Source: Prorocentrum cordatum | Taxonomy: Eukaryota; Sar; Dinophyceae; Prorocentrales; Prorocentraceae | Direction of reading: 5' to 3' | Assembly: GCA_963575745.1 (NCBI GenBank) | Contig: CAUYUJ010020703.1 | Coordinates: 1-31,240, forward strand | DNA length: 31,240 nucleotides | Shown: positions 1 to 8,743 of the stretch, one piece after another | Numbering within the stretch: the first letter of the stretch is position 1 | How the letters are laid out: every line of letters starts with the position of its first letter | Made by a program: the position numbers and the translations under genes | The notes under the pieces: generated by a model | The model's input: the letters and a program-made list of their open reading frames with translations, nothing else | The model's database searches: none | Told to the model about the DNA's origin: nothing

Positions 1-131
1 AAATGAAAAGATTCCCCATATTTTCCTATATTTTCGGGTTTTCCGTCTCTCCCCCCACTTCCCATATTTTCCCATACGTTTTCGGGGACATCGACGATTC
101 ATTGTGTCTGTGTGTTTCTTTCCCTCCCGCT
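1..131 (+). repeat. Dispersed repeat R1, copy a (5' part cut off by window edge)
   Basis: The stretch has the pattern CCCATATTTTCC ... TTCCCATATTTTCCCATA ... ATCGACGA ... TGTGTCTGTGTGTTT ... CCCTCC. The same order of motifs recurs at 15507-15664, 15839-16049 and 22394-22549. The better-preserved copies begin with GGGGCCCAGGGACACAC and end in TCCCCTCCTG, so this copy lacks its left end. No coding potential or tRNA-like promoter boxes are evident. It could be a SINE or a fragment of a larger element; the family is defined only by comparison inside this window. Confidence 0.7.
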
Positions 132-892
132 CCTCGGAGTCCCCGCCCCGAGACCGCGGCCCCGCGGCCTTTGACTGTACTCGCAAAGTAGCTGCTAATG
201 GCCCGGATCCGCCGCCGGGGAGTTACGATCCATTGAACCAAGGGCAACAAACGTGACTTTTCACAGCACGTCTGGTGGTGCTGGGTCCTTGTTCAGAAGC
301 AGCGCCACGCGTTCCTCTCCTCTCCTCCCCCCTACAATTACACAATCTGAATACTACTATCCTCTCTCCCCTGATGGCGTCAGGAAGATGTCTGGCCCCC
401 GTCTTGATTTTTGCACACAAGATGCCCTGCTTGTTGTTGTTTCAAATTGTTGCTCCCGTTGAAGCGGTCGCCCCATTTCTGCGCCTCTGGTTGTTCCAAA
501 TCGTGCTCCCGCTGCAGCGCGGGCGTTTCGGTCCTTCCAAATCGGCCCCAACATCTAGAACATGCCATCCATAAAAAAAACATCGGAAGTGATTCCACAT
601 TCGGTGTCGATTCGTTGTTTTTTTCGGCCGCTGAAGCCCCCCCCTCCTTTGGGGCGTCGTCGTTTTCGGGAAATATCAGGCGGAGCCCCGTTTCTGCTTT
701 GCGAAGGCGATGTTGAAAGCAAAGCCAGCGGATGCTCTCCATCAGCCCCGCCTTATGTGGATCTTTTTTTCGGGGAGCCCAAAGAGCTCGACATGGAACA
801 ACGACCCCAGACCGGCCCAGGCCTCTCGAAGACAATCCGCTTACCCTCCAACGAACCCGGCGACATGCATGACATGCTGTGCGGTGTTGTGT
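132..892. other. No recognisable gene
   Basis: Open frames here are short and overlap on both strands without recognisable domains. The only internal structure seen is a weak duplication: a segment at 441-465 (TTCAAATTGTTGCTCCCGTT) resembles 494-518 (TTCCAAATCGTGCTCCCGCT) about 53 bp downstream, with a third partial at about 535-549. Confidence 0.5.
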
Positions 893-1045
893 TCTGCGCC
901 GCTGTTTGATGCCATGCTTTGCGTTGCAATGCTTTGTGATGCAATGCTTCACCGCGCAATGCCACGCCATGTTATGACATGCTACGCTCTGCCGTGCTCT
1001 TCTACGCCATGCCATGCCGTGCTTTACCATGCATCGCGTACCCTC
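893..1045. repeat. Low-complexity ATGC/CCATGC tract
   Basis: Degenerate short repeats of the type ATGCCATGC, TTGCAATGC and GTGATGCAATG fill the stretch without a fixed period. Translated frames give Cys/Met/Leu/Pro-rich strings of no recognisable family. A similar tract of GCATTGG type lies at 3950-4195, next to the Rep-like gene. Confidence 0.7.
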
Positions 1046-1186
1046 GCGCGATCATTGCCCTGCTCGACACCCGACTGTGCGAATAGAAAGGATATCTACG
1101 CCATGGTAAGGGATGGGGGCTGGGACGTCAGATTTGACGCGAGCGCACCTTGCTTGCCTCCTCCCCCTCCTCCCTCCTCACATCCC
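1046..1186. other. Spacer, nothing recognised
   Basis: A short stretch between the ATGC tract and the 90-bp satellite, ending in a CCTCC-rich run at about 1157-1185. No conserved reading frame or repeat was recognised. Confidence 0.4.
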
Positions 1187-1292
1187 TTGCACCCCTCACA
1201 CGTTTCGTGGCCCCCGAAGGCCCAAGTGGCAAGGTTCGCGTGCCGTTCCACTCACATGTCGGCACCATCCTCACACGTTTCGTGCCCCCCCC
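1187..1292 (+). repeat. 90-bp satellite, left fragment
   Basis: About 1.3 units of the satellite that forms a clean array at 6047-6615. Shared landmarks are CCCCTCACACGTTTCGTGG, GAAGGCCC..GTGGCA, GGTTCGCGTGC and GTTCCAC. The two TCACACGTTT landmarks are 75 bp apart here, so this unit carries a deletion. TIR element copy A interrupts the satellite on its right. Confidence 0.75.
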
Positions 1293-2020
1293 GATCAAAA
1301 AGTCCGGACCGCAGAGGTCGCGGAGTTTCAGCGAAGAGCGTGTCCCGTTAGGCGGCAAGGCCCCGGTACAATGTTGCAGACGCCGCCATGGCGGATTTCC
1401 GATCCATGGCTCATCCCCTTTCATACTGTAATCGCCAAGTGGGGCGACGATGTGAAATTCGCCTTCCGCCCAATATTTGTTTCAAACAAAAATGTCCGAC
1501 CGCGTTCGAGAGGACCTGACATTTCCAGAGGCGATCGGGAATCTACGATTTCGCTTCAGACTTCCTCGCAACAAAAAATCCGGCCCGAGTTATGTTGCTT
1601 CTAAGTGTCGTCGTTGTCTGGAAGATGCTACAGCGCGTGTCTACTTGTCTGGGAGCGCGCGACTCTAGATCGGCAGTTCCGTTTCTGGCGATTGCTGCCC
1701 TGCGGTGCCGTGCCGCTGTTTGGCGCGCGGCCTTGTCCTGGGCTCGTCGGGGATGGACAGATCCCCCTTTAGTAAAACGTGGTTTAGTGAAAACGGCCTG
1801 AGGCCCAAACCTGGCGGGCGCAAGCCTGGAAAATAACGGCCACGGCGCACTCTCGAGAACCAAAAACGGACAATTCACTAATCGACGTGTCACTGTTAGG
1901 GGTTCTGTCCACCCCCGAGCTCGTCTCGGAGGCCGTGTCTGACATCGGGGGCCCAAGGCCCGTCGAGGGTCGATGCGACGATGCAGGCGGCCTTTCATGG
2001 CCGATCCGGACTTTTTAATC
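1293..2020. mobile_element. Non-autonomous TIR element, copy A (with nested MITE)
   Basis: The left end GATCAAAAAGTCCGGACCG is the inverted counterpart of the right end CGATCCGGACTTTTTAATC, giving terminal inverted repeats of about 16-19 bp. The interior has no open frame of note and matches copy B (5501-6046) over its whole length; about ten mismatches occur in the first 125 bp. Removing the nested insertion and one 9-bp duplication leaves about 551 bp, against 546 bp for copy B. Degenerate copies of the end motif recur inside at 1487-1500 and 1573-1586. The superfamily is undetermined because no clear target-site duplication is visible. It sits inside 90-bp satellite sequence. Confidence 0.8.
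1749..1916. mobile_element. 168-bp MULE-like MITE nested in TIR element copy A
   Basis: The left end GGGGATGGACAGATCCCC and the right end GGGGTTCTGTCCACCCCC form an imperfect inverted repeat that continues inward for about 40 bp (..AGTAAAACGTGG..TTAGTGAA against its complement). It is flanked by a 9-bp direct repeat with one mismatch: GGGCTCGTC at 1740-1748 and GAGCTCGTC at 1917-1925. Copy B at 5943-5951 carries the uninterrupted site (GGGCTCGTCTCGG), which proves the insertion. A 9-bp target duplication with G-rich ends is typical of Mutator-like elements, so that superfamily is the best guess. It has no coding capacity. Confidence 0.88.
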
Positions 2021-2095
2021 GAGGAGGTTGTAGGGAGCTCCGCCGAAGGCCCCACTGGCAGGGTTCCGCATGCGGTTCCACCACCAACGTCGGCA
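2021..2095 (+). repeat. 90-bp satellite remnant right of copy A
   Basis: The sequence GGGAGCTCCGCCGAAGGCCC .. GGTTCCGCATGCGGTTCCAC matches the start of the satellite array found just right of copy B (6057-6117). Similarity to the array stops near 2095, where the Rep-like locus begins. Confidence 0.75.
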
Positions 2096-2183
2096 TATCA
2101 CTTTCAGTCCAGGAGGTCGTTACACAAGTCGGCCGATTGAAGCAAGCGCGCGCAGGACATCGGTGGCCAATTCGGTTCGAACC

Positions 2184-3944
2184 ATGGCGGATTCAGGAGC
2201 TTCGCGCGCGCAGGCCTGTCGGAAGCTGGCAAAGGCATGTCTGGGAGTGCCCCTTGGAGAGCTGCCCGAGGACAATGCCTCGAAGGAAAAGTTCCGAGAG
2301 CTCGCTCGCCGCGCGGAGGCCTCCGTCACCGACCAAGCGCTTAGAGCGCAGGCGGCCGCTGTCCAGGCCCACGAGGAGACGTGGCCAGAAGGGCCAGAGG
2401 AGGGCGACGCCGAGGGCGACGACGATGTGGGCGTCGGGGGCTTCCGGCTGCGCGGCACGAGCTTCCTTTTGACCTGCAGCTGGGACTTCTTCGGCAAGGA
2501 CTTCCCTGGCGGCGCGGCTGCAGCGACCAGTTCGGAGGACTCGTGGCGATCGCGGAAACAGTTCAAGGCGCAGGAGAAGAAAGACGCGCCAGTGCAGAAG
2601 AGTACCAGAACACTCGAAGCTTCCCTCAACATTCACACCCCTGGGAGGAGTTCACTTCCACTGGGAGGTGGATTGCGCTGAGGCCTTCGACGCGCCCAGC
2701 GCAGACTGCTCTGCTCTCCGCGGCACCGAGCCAGGCGCCCGCCGACCCTGCGCCGCGCCTGGTTCAAGAGCGGCCAGAGGTGCCAACTTTGCCGAGGCCA
2801 GCAACCGAAAGCACTTTTACTGCTGGGCACCTAAGAAAGGCACTTCTACACGGGGACTAACTTGAAGCCGCGGGGCGACTGCAGAGTCACGGGGAAGTGG
2901 CTAGACGACCTCTGGACCGACGGCAAGCTGGAGCATTCGACATGCGGAGCTCTGGCCTTGAAGGGAAGGGTCGGCTACTCAGCGCGCAAGCGGGACTTGG
3001 ACTTGGTCACGGCTGCCGAGAAGGGGGCAGAGGTAGACGAGCAGATGCTCAGGGTGGACGCGACCCTTGCGAAACTGAGGGCGCCTTTCCCCGCGTTCCC
3101 CGCCGTAGATGTCTGGCAGGACACATGTCTGGAGCTTCGTTTCCGCTGGCCATTGTTGGTTCTCGTCGCAGACGGCGCGTCCGGCAAGTCCAGCTTCGCG
3201 GAGAGGTTGTTCGACCGGCCGTGCGTCCTCGCACTCGAAGATGCCGCGCGCCTAGATCTGCAGGACTTCGACAGGGGCGTGCGCGACGCCATCGTGCTGG
3301 ACAATGTGACTGCGTGGAAGCAGCTACTGAGCTGGCGCGCAGTCTTGCAGGCAAGGCACGCCAAAAGCATGGGTGGGCAGAGCGCTACCAATGTCTACTC
3401 CTACGCTCAGTGCATTTCCGGGGTTCCCGTCGCAGCGACTGTAGACTTAGACGCCCCCGACGCTGAACTAGCAGACCCTTCCCGCGAGGGCAGGTCCAAG
3501 GGGCTACAGAAGAACTGCGTCTTTGTGCGCCTGGCTGCTGGCTCTGTCTTCTGCGGCAACTCAGAACTTCTCCAGAAACTCGTCAAGAACGGCTTCTATC
3601 TTTGCGCTGAAACCGTCAAGCGCCGACGTTCAGCGCAACCTGCCTCAGCGGCGCCGCTCCCTTCGCCGCCCGAACTGCGCATGCAAGGGCCCACCGTGTT
3701 TCGGGGCGCCCCAGCCCGCCCAGAACTTGCACGCGCGCGCGCGTGTATAAGCCCTTCTGGGCCCGTCCGCAGCGAAATGCGGAGTCGTGGAACGCATGCG
3801 ACACTCCTTTCGTTTTGCAATTTTCGGCATCAAAGAGAGCGCCCAGAAAAGGTCGGGGCCGCGTGGGTTCAGTCAAGAGAGGTGCCATGGCACCTTGGAA
3901 GCACGTGTTGTTGGCTAGACAACGCGTTGGTGTTGAATTCGTAA
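2184..3944 (+). pseudogene. Rep-like replication initiator (HUH endonuclease + SF3-like helicase), frame-broken
   Basis: The ATG at 2184 opens an acidic N-terminal extension of about 85 residues. Next comes a motif-I-like RLRGTSFLLTCSW at about 2448-2483, resembling the FLTY motif of HUH Rep proteins. The frame then shifts: VHFHWEV (2650-2670), an H-x-H candidate for metal-binding motif II, and HFYCWAPKKGT (2812-2844) lie in another frame, after which the reading returns to the first frame from about 2862. The helicase part shows a P-loop GASGKS (3174-3191), a Walker-B-like DAIVLDNV (3285-3308) and a beta-strand GVPVAATV (3420-3443) where motif C would lie; the usual motif-C Asn is absent. 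Similarity to the family seems to end near 3551, and the frame then runs through probable non-coding DNA to the stop at 3944. In HUH Reps, motif III (YxxK) carries the nicking Tyr; here W-A-P-K stands where Y-x-x-K would be expected, so nicking activity is doubtful. The breaks could be frameshifts or, less likely, unrecognised introns. The gene lies between two copies of a TIR element. Confidence 0.68.
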
Positions 3945-4195
3945 TGCGTACGCATTTCTTTTGCACTGCCATGTCATTGCGTTGGCATCTCGTGGGCGTG
4001 TACTTGGCATGGTGTTCGCATTGCGATCGCGTTCATTGGGGTCGCGTTGGTATTGCTTTGGCATTGAGTTGAAATGCGTGGCGGTTGTGCTGACGTTGCG
4101 CTGGCATGGCACTGGCAAAGCACTGGCATCGCATGGACATTGCGTTGGCGCGTTGACATTGCACGGGCATTGGGCGCACTCGCACCATCGGTTGG
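3945..4195. repeat. Low-complexity GCATTGG tract
   Basis: Degenerate repeats of GCATTGG, TTGCGTTGG and GGCATGG type fill the stretch. Both strands translate into repetitive Cys/Gln/Asn or Trp/His strings with no family match. It separates the Rep-like gene from the transposase remnant. Confidence 0.7.
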
Positions 4196-4476
4196 CGAGT
4201 TCGCCCGCCGCGTGCCCTCGAGGTCCGTGGCAGTTTTGGCGCAAGGCTCCTGTCTCTTGCCACTTCTGGCTTCCGCTGGTCGCCTTCAACTCAGACTGCA
4301 GGCTACCAGTTGTCCCCATCCGAAGCAGGCCAGGCGAAGGCCCACTTGGGGCATGGCTTGGGTCGCGCGAGCATCGCCAAACTTGCGCAGAGGGTCGATG
4401 GCAGAACCTGCTTCGAAGAGTCGGCCGTCAGCAACTGCATGCGGACATCGAAAGAGAATCCTGGTCGGCGCGGTGA

Positions 4477-5409
4477 GAGGGGGCCAGGGCCGGGGGCCCC
4501 GCGGAAAACGCCGGACAAGCAAGACCAGGAAATCATGACGTGGGCTGGGTGCTGGGCAACCGCGCCAGCATCAAAGTCTCCGCGAGCCGCCTCAAGAAGC
4601 AGTGTCCATTCCTGCGGAAAGTCTCTGACACGCTGGTTGAAGAACGTCTCGCCGAGGCCACTTTGGCCTGGCTGCGGCGGCGCAACAAGTCCACCGCTGC
4701 TGGGCAGTACCGCGCCGCTCGCGTGGCATATTGTCAGGGCGTGAAGCGCAAGCACCAGGCCACGCTGGAGAGATGGGCGCACGTGGACGGCACAACGTAC
4801 TACTTGGACAAGAATTCGGGTGAGCACGAGCACACGGTTCGCAGGTCGTTGGGTTCCCGCGTGTGGAATATGTCTGACAACAGCGGCGTTCTGTACGAAG
4901 ATTGCGTCGGCCCTTCTAGCTACATCAAACCTCAGGGCCTGCCAATGTAGGTATGGGGGATGCTGGCGGCTGGCGTGCTGCGCGTGCATGTTTTAGACGA
5001 GGGCGAGGTGATGGATCGATCTATGCATGTGGATCTGATTGAAGACGAATTTGACGATTGGAAACTGAACTGCGACTTCCTCGTTTGCGATTACGAGCGG
5101 TGTTTGCGCACGCCAGAGGCTGTTCACGCCTTGAGCCATTGCGGCCTGAAGCTTGTCGATGACTGCCCGAAAGTGTCCCAAGTTTTCAGCGCCATCGAGA
5201 ATGCGCGGAAAATCTTACGTGAGCGGTTGGACAGGACGTGCCCAGTCGAGCTGGAGCCGAGGGGCGCGTTCGTCAGGCGGTTGCGGGCCGCCGTGCGATG
5301 GGCCAACACGAACAGGTCGGAACAGCTGTGGTACATTTCAACCAACCAGAAGGAAAGGACGGCGGACTGCCTGAACTCCAATCCGCACGGGGCGCGCACT
5401 AAATGGTGA
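4477..5409 (+). pseudogene. Tc1/mariner-like transposase, decayed
   Basis: A DDE/D transposase remnant that would cut and join element ends. The frame is open from 4477; conserved sequence starts around 4555 with a helix-rich segment (RLKKQCPFLRKVSD) in the position of the DNA-binding region. Catalytic candidates are the Asp of DGTTYYLD (Asp codon at 4786), the Asp of FLVCDYERCL (codon at 5089) and the Glu of FSAIENARKILRERL (codon at 5197). About 35 residues separate the last two, close to the DD34E spacing of Tc1 elements. The frame is broken by a TAG at 4948-4950 after SSYIKPQGLPM and resumes in phase as VWGMLAAGVLRVHVLDEG. It closes with TGA at 5407-5409. Substitutions in the SQVFSAIENARK block, where relatives usually have S-Q-D-F-N-A-I-E-N-A-W, also suggest decay. 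The N-terminus appears to be missing or frameshifted; no TIRs belonging to it were identified. Confidence 0.85.
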
Positions 5410-5500
5410 GTGCGCCCAGTTCTGTAAGGACAGCTTTGTTTTGCTCCCTGGACTTCGAGCCATCGCACAATCAAAAACGCTGTCGCGGTGGTCCCCGCCC

Positions 5501-6046
5501 GATTAAAAAATCCGGACCGCAGCGGTCGCGGAGTTTCAGCGAGGAGCGTGTCCCGTTTGGCGGCGGGGCCCCGGTACAATGTTGCAGACGCCGCCATGGC
5601 GGACTTCCGACCCATGCCTCATCCCCTTTGATATTACACTGGCCAAATGGGGCGACGATCGGAAATTCGCATTCCGCCCAATAATTGCTTCAGAAAAATA
5701 CGACCGCGTTCCAGAGGACCTGAAACTTTGAAATGCGATCGGATATCTGCGATTTCGCTCAAGACTTCCTCACACAAAAAATCCGGCCCGAGTTATGTTG
5801 CTTGGAAGTGTCGTCGTTGTCTGGAAGATTCTACATCGCGTGCTTACTTATCTGGGAGCGCGCGATTCTAAACAGAGCATTATGTTTCTGGTGATCGCTG
5901 CACTGCGGTGTCGTGCCGCTGTTTGGCGCGCGGCCTTGTCTTGGGCTCGTCTCGGAGGCCGTGCCCGACATCGGGGACCCAAGACCCATCGAGGGTCGAT
6001 GAGACGATGCAAGCGGCGTTTCATGGCCGATCCGGACTTTTTAATC
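5501..6046. mobile_element. Non-autonomous TIR element, copy B
   Basis: Left end GATTAAAAAATCCGGACCG and right end CGATCCGGACTTTTTAATC form the inverted termini. The interior aligns with copy A from end to end and lacks the 168-bp MITE, giving the pre-insertion state. Internal AAAAAT..CCG motifs at 5693-5705 and 5775-5790 echo the terminal motif. As with copy A, 90-bp satellite DNA follows directly on the right, but the left neighbour here is the transposase remnant rather than satellite. Confidence 0.82.
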
Positions 6047-6615
6047 GAGGAGGTTGTAGGGAGCTCCGCCGAAGGCCCCACTGGCAGGGTTCCGCATGCG
6101 GTTCCACCCCCAACGTCGGCAGATCACTCACACGGTTCGTGGCCCCATAGGGAGCTCCACCGAAGGCCCCAGTGGCAGGGTTCGCATGCGGTTCCACCCC
6201 TAACGTCGGCACACCCCTCACACGTTTCGTGGCCCCACAGGGAGCTCCGCCGAAGGCCCCCGTGGCAGGGTTTGCATGCTGTTCCACCCCCATGTCTGCA
6301 CACCCCTCACACGCTTCGTGGTCCCATAGGGAGCTCCACCGACGGCCCTAATGGCTGCGCTCGCATGCGCCCACCGCACGAACTTTTGCGCACCCCTCAC
6401 ACGTTTCGTGGCCCCATAGGTAGGTTCCCCGACTGCCCCAGTGGCTGCGCCCGCATGCGCCCACAGCACCCATTTTGGCACACCCCTCACACGATTCATG
6501 GCCCTGAAAAAGCTCAACCGACGGTCCCAGTGGCTGAGTTCGCATGCGCCCACCGCATCCACTGTGGCACACCCCTCGCGCGTTTCGTTGCCCAATAGGG
6601 AGCTCCTCCGAGTCC
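6047..6615 (+). repeat. Tandem satellite, about 90-bp unit, about six copies
   Basis: The GGGAGCTCC landmark or its variants recur at about 6061, 6152, 6242, 6331, 6421, 6510 and 6600, a regular period of 89-91 bp. Each unit also carries GAAGGCCCC..GTGGC, CGCATGCG, GTTCCAC or GCGCCCAC, CACACCCCTCACACG and TTTCGTGGCCCCATAG. Copies diverge progressively to the right. The unit is divisible by three and therefore leaves open frames on both strands (for example 5795-6598 plus and 6218-6706 minus); these look like repeat translations, not genes. Confidence 0.9.
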
Positions 6616-8047
6616 AGTACATACAACCACGGTGCTCACAACTGCAAATGGTTGGGTCCTTCGCCAGGCTGATGTTTCTGATCCCTCTAGCCCCCCCCAC
6701 GTACAAATAATAGAAAAGACGCGTCGCTTTGAATGAATCTTGCCCCCGCGCTCAGTCTCCAAGCGACCGCACTGCCCGCCGAACCATCCTGGAGTTCCCG
6801 CAACGCATGCCAAGAACGGTGCAAACGAAATTGCCCTAACAGACCCCAGGGGAAGAGAGCCCGAACAAGTCTCCAGAAAGGCAGGATACGGCCCAATTAG
6901 CAGCTATACCAAGTTAAAAGAGTTCCTCGAAGTCGAGGGTGCCACAGGGATCACAGACTACCCCAGGCCCTTGAAACGAAACCAGAGCGCCCAAAACAAT
7001 CTCCAATTTGGACGTCCAGAACGGGTACGGAACAAATGGGTACAATGCTCGACATCAAATGTTGTCCAAAACCGACAGCGGCTGCTGTGGACAGGCGGCC
7101 ATTTTGTTTTCAGCGTACAACAGCCGAAGCGGCGCGGACAGCAAGTCCTGGCAAAATGAACAGGAACTGCTGTTAGACATCGTACCCACTCTTTCCGTAC
7201 CCATTTTGATCGTCCCCATCCAAGCTGTCCCAAAAGAATGTCCCGATCCAGCGTGTCCCAATAATCATTGCAACGCACTTTCGCCCTCTCCGCATGTCTA
7301 TCCCCTGCCTGCTTCTTTTCGCGCTCACGTTCTACAAAATACGGTCGCTCTCGTTCGATTGTGGAAGCGAGATACTTGGAGCTGGCGACGAACCCGGATC
7401 AATGCAATGGTTCGACATTCTTCACTCCTCCTCCTCTTCCTCTTCTTGAAGCAACTTCTCCTCCTCCTCCTCCTCTGCGTCGCACCTGCTTCTCATCGTC
7501 TCCTTTACCTGTCCTGGCGCGCCGTAGCAACCCAGGACATTGTCACGACTCTCTCTCTCTCATTTTGGGTGGGTCGGCGGAATGGCGTGTACCTCTGGAA
7601 CCCGCCCGCCCACTCGGCTGAGGAGCGCTTTGGGTGGCTGCCTCCAAGCCCTTCCCAAGCAGGTTCCGCCACTCCGTCGGCCCAACTTCACCGACAAGCT
7701 GGAACCTTCAATCCTTCCACGCAGAGATGCCAGTAGGTGCATCAAATTTGAAGAGCGTTCCGTACTTATTGGGTCTGAGAGTGACTGAGTCTGAAAACGA
7801 GTGCCTGAATACGAATGAGTGTCTGTGTGAACGCCTGGATGTAAATGATCTTGGATGGGATTTAGCCTGAGTATGTGGAGAAACGATAAGCGGGTCTGGG
7901 TATGATTTGGCTTGAATGTGAATGGAATGAGATATTCGTATGATCGAACATTTGTGAGGGGAATCTCTCACTTTGGGCGCCCGGGAGATGCCCAATCTGG
8001 AGAAAGAACGGTTTTTGGCCGCCCGCGGGGCCGCCGTGGACTTCGTT
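6616..8047. other. No recognisable gene
   Basis: Contains the small inverted repeat listed at 7021-7204, a CTCCTCCTCTTCC-type stretch at about 7424-7475, a CT run near 7548-7561 and a degenerate TGAATG-rich stretch at about 7780-7930. The longest plus frame (7008-7736) has no recognisable domain and a composition expected from chance. Confidence 0.5.
7021..7204. repeat. Inverted repeat with GGGTAC arms
   Basis: ACGGGTACGGAACAAATGGG at 7021 onward is inverted at 7181-7204 as CGTACCCACTCTTTCCGTAC. The arms are about 24 bp with several mismatches and lie about 130 bp apart. Further GGGAC-type words occur on the minus strand to 7262. It may be a decayed MITE; no second copy was found in the window. 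Confidence 0.45.
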
Positions 8048-8263
8048 TGGGACGCAGAAGGGCATACTGGCATTATTTGCCCTCCTCGGACGCGTGCGTC
8101 CGACCCGATCGTGCAGTATTGCGATATTGCCGTATATCGTTTCCAGAATGGTGCGGTCAGAACGCACCCACCACGGAGCTTACACTCTCAGAATTCTCGG
8201 TTCGCGCGTAGCCCCTGGGGGGGCGACGCACGTGCAATGTTAGTGCGTCGGTGTGACGCCGAT
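8048..8263 (+). repeat. Dispersed repeat E, copy 1
   Basis: Begins TGGGACGCA and ends GTGTGACGCCGAT. It shares an ordered series of words with 22941-23164 and 24041-24239: GCATACTGG, TGCCCTCCT, GCGTGCG.CCGACC, CACGGAGCT, TCGGT.CGCGCGT and GACGCCGAT. No inverted ends or open frame are evident, so it could be SINE-like, but I see no clear RNA polymerase III boxes. Confidence 0.65.
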
Positions 8264-8343
8264 TCGTTCGGCATCTACCGAACACCACAGCTCCTCATGA
8301 TCCCAAAATGGTCCGTCTTACAGCGTCCTGACTGTGCAGTTAG

Positions 8344-8490
8344 GTCGGGCATGTCCTCCAACAGTAGGGTTTTTGAAGCCAAATAAAACGTAGCCTAAAC
8401 ATCGTTAAACTTAGTCAAATGAATACGAGCAATCGTCGCCTGACTATTTTCCTATTCTTGAGTATTCTCCTGTAGAGGGACATGCCCGAC
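8344..8490. mobile_element. MITE-like family S, copy a
   Basis: Starts GTCGGGCATGTCCTCC and ends GAGGGACATGCCCGAC, inverted ends of about 13-16 bp. The interior shares CCTATTCTTGA and CTCCTGTAGA with copies at 16726-16877, 21298-21426 and probably 24538-24765. A 29-bp direct repeat with five mismatches brackets it: 8311-8339 and 8491-8519, both starting GTCCGTC.TACAGCG. That is too long for an ordinary target-site duplication, so a local duplication or a larger parent element is possible. Confidence 0.75.
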
Positions 8491-8582
8491 GTCCGTCCTA
8501 CAGCGGCATGACTGCACAGACTCACAAGAAGGATGCAACGTAAGGAGCAAGACCCTCGGACGCCCCATTTACCATTTAGAAC

Positions 8583-8743
8583 TCATCCTCCTCCTCCGCC
8601 TCCTCATCCGCTTCCTCCTCCCCCTCCTCCTCCCCCTCCTCCTCCTCCTCCTCCCCTTTTTCCTCCTCCCCCTCCTCCTCCTCCTCCACCTCCTCCTCCT
8701 CTTCCCTCTCCTCCTCCTCCTCCTCCTCCTCCTCCTCCTCCTC
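8583..8743 (+). repeat. (CCT)n pyrimidine tract
   Basis: Nearly pure C/T on the plus strand, built of CCT and CCCCT units. It yields poly-Pro, poly-Glu and poly-Arg frames that are not genes. Confidence 0.95.

Noticed and set aside
3728-3750. Promoter with TATA-like TGTATAAGC after the CGCGCG run
   Set aside because: Dinoflagellate promoters generally lack TATA boxes, and no transcript or gene start follows. Only the short alternating CG run is a fact.
2862-3944. The 360-residue frame as an intact standalone gene
   Set aside because: Its start is not an ATG, its beginning continues a protein encoded in other frames just upstream, and conservation stops near 3551. It is the helicase part of a broken Rep-like gene.
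6218-6706. Open frames over the 90-bp satellite on both strands
   Set aside because: A period divisible by three keeps frames open. The peptides repeat every 30 residues and match nothing known to me.
7080-7115. Spliced-leader relic (GGCCATTTTGTTTTCAGCG)
   Set aside because: It shares only CCATTTTG with the dinoflagellate spliced leader and lacks the GGCTCAAG end; no other candidate was seen.
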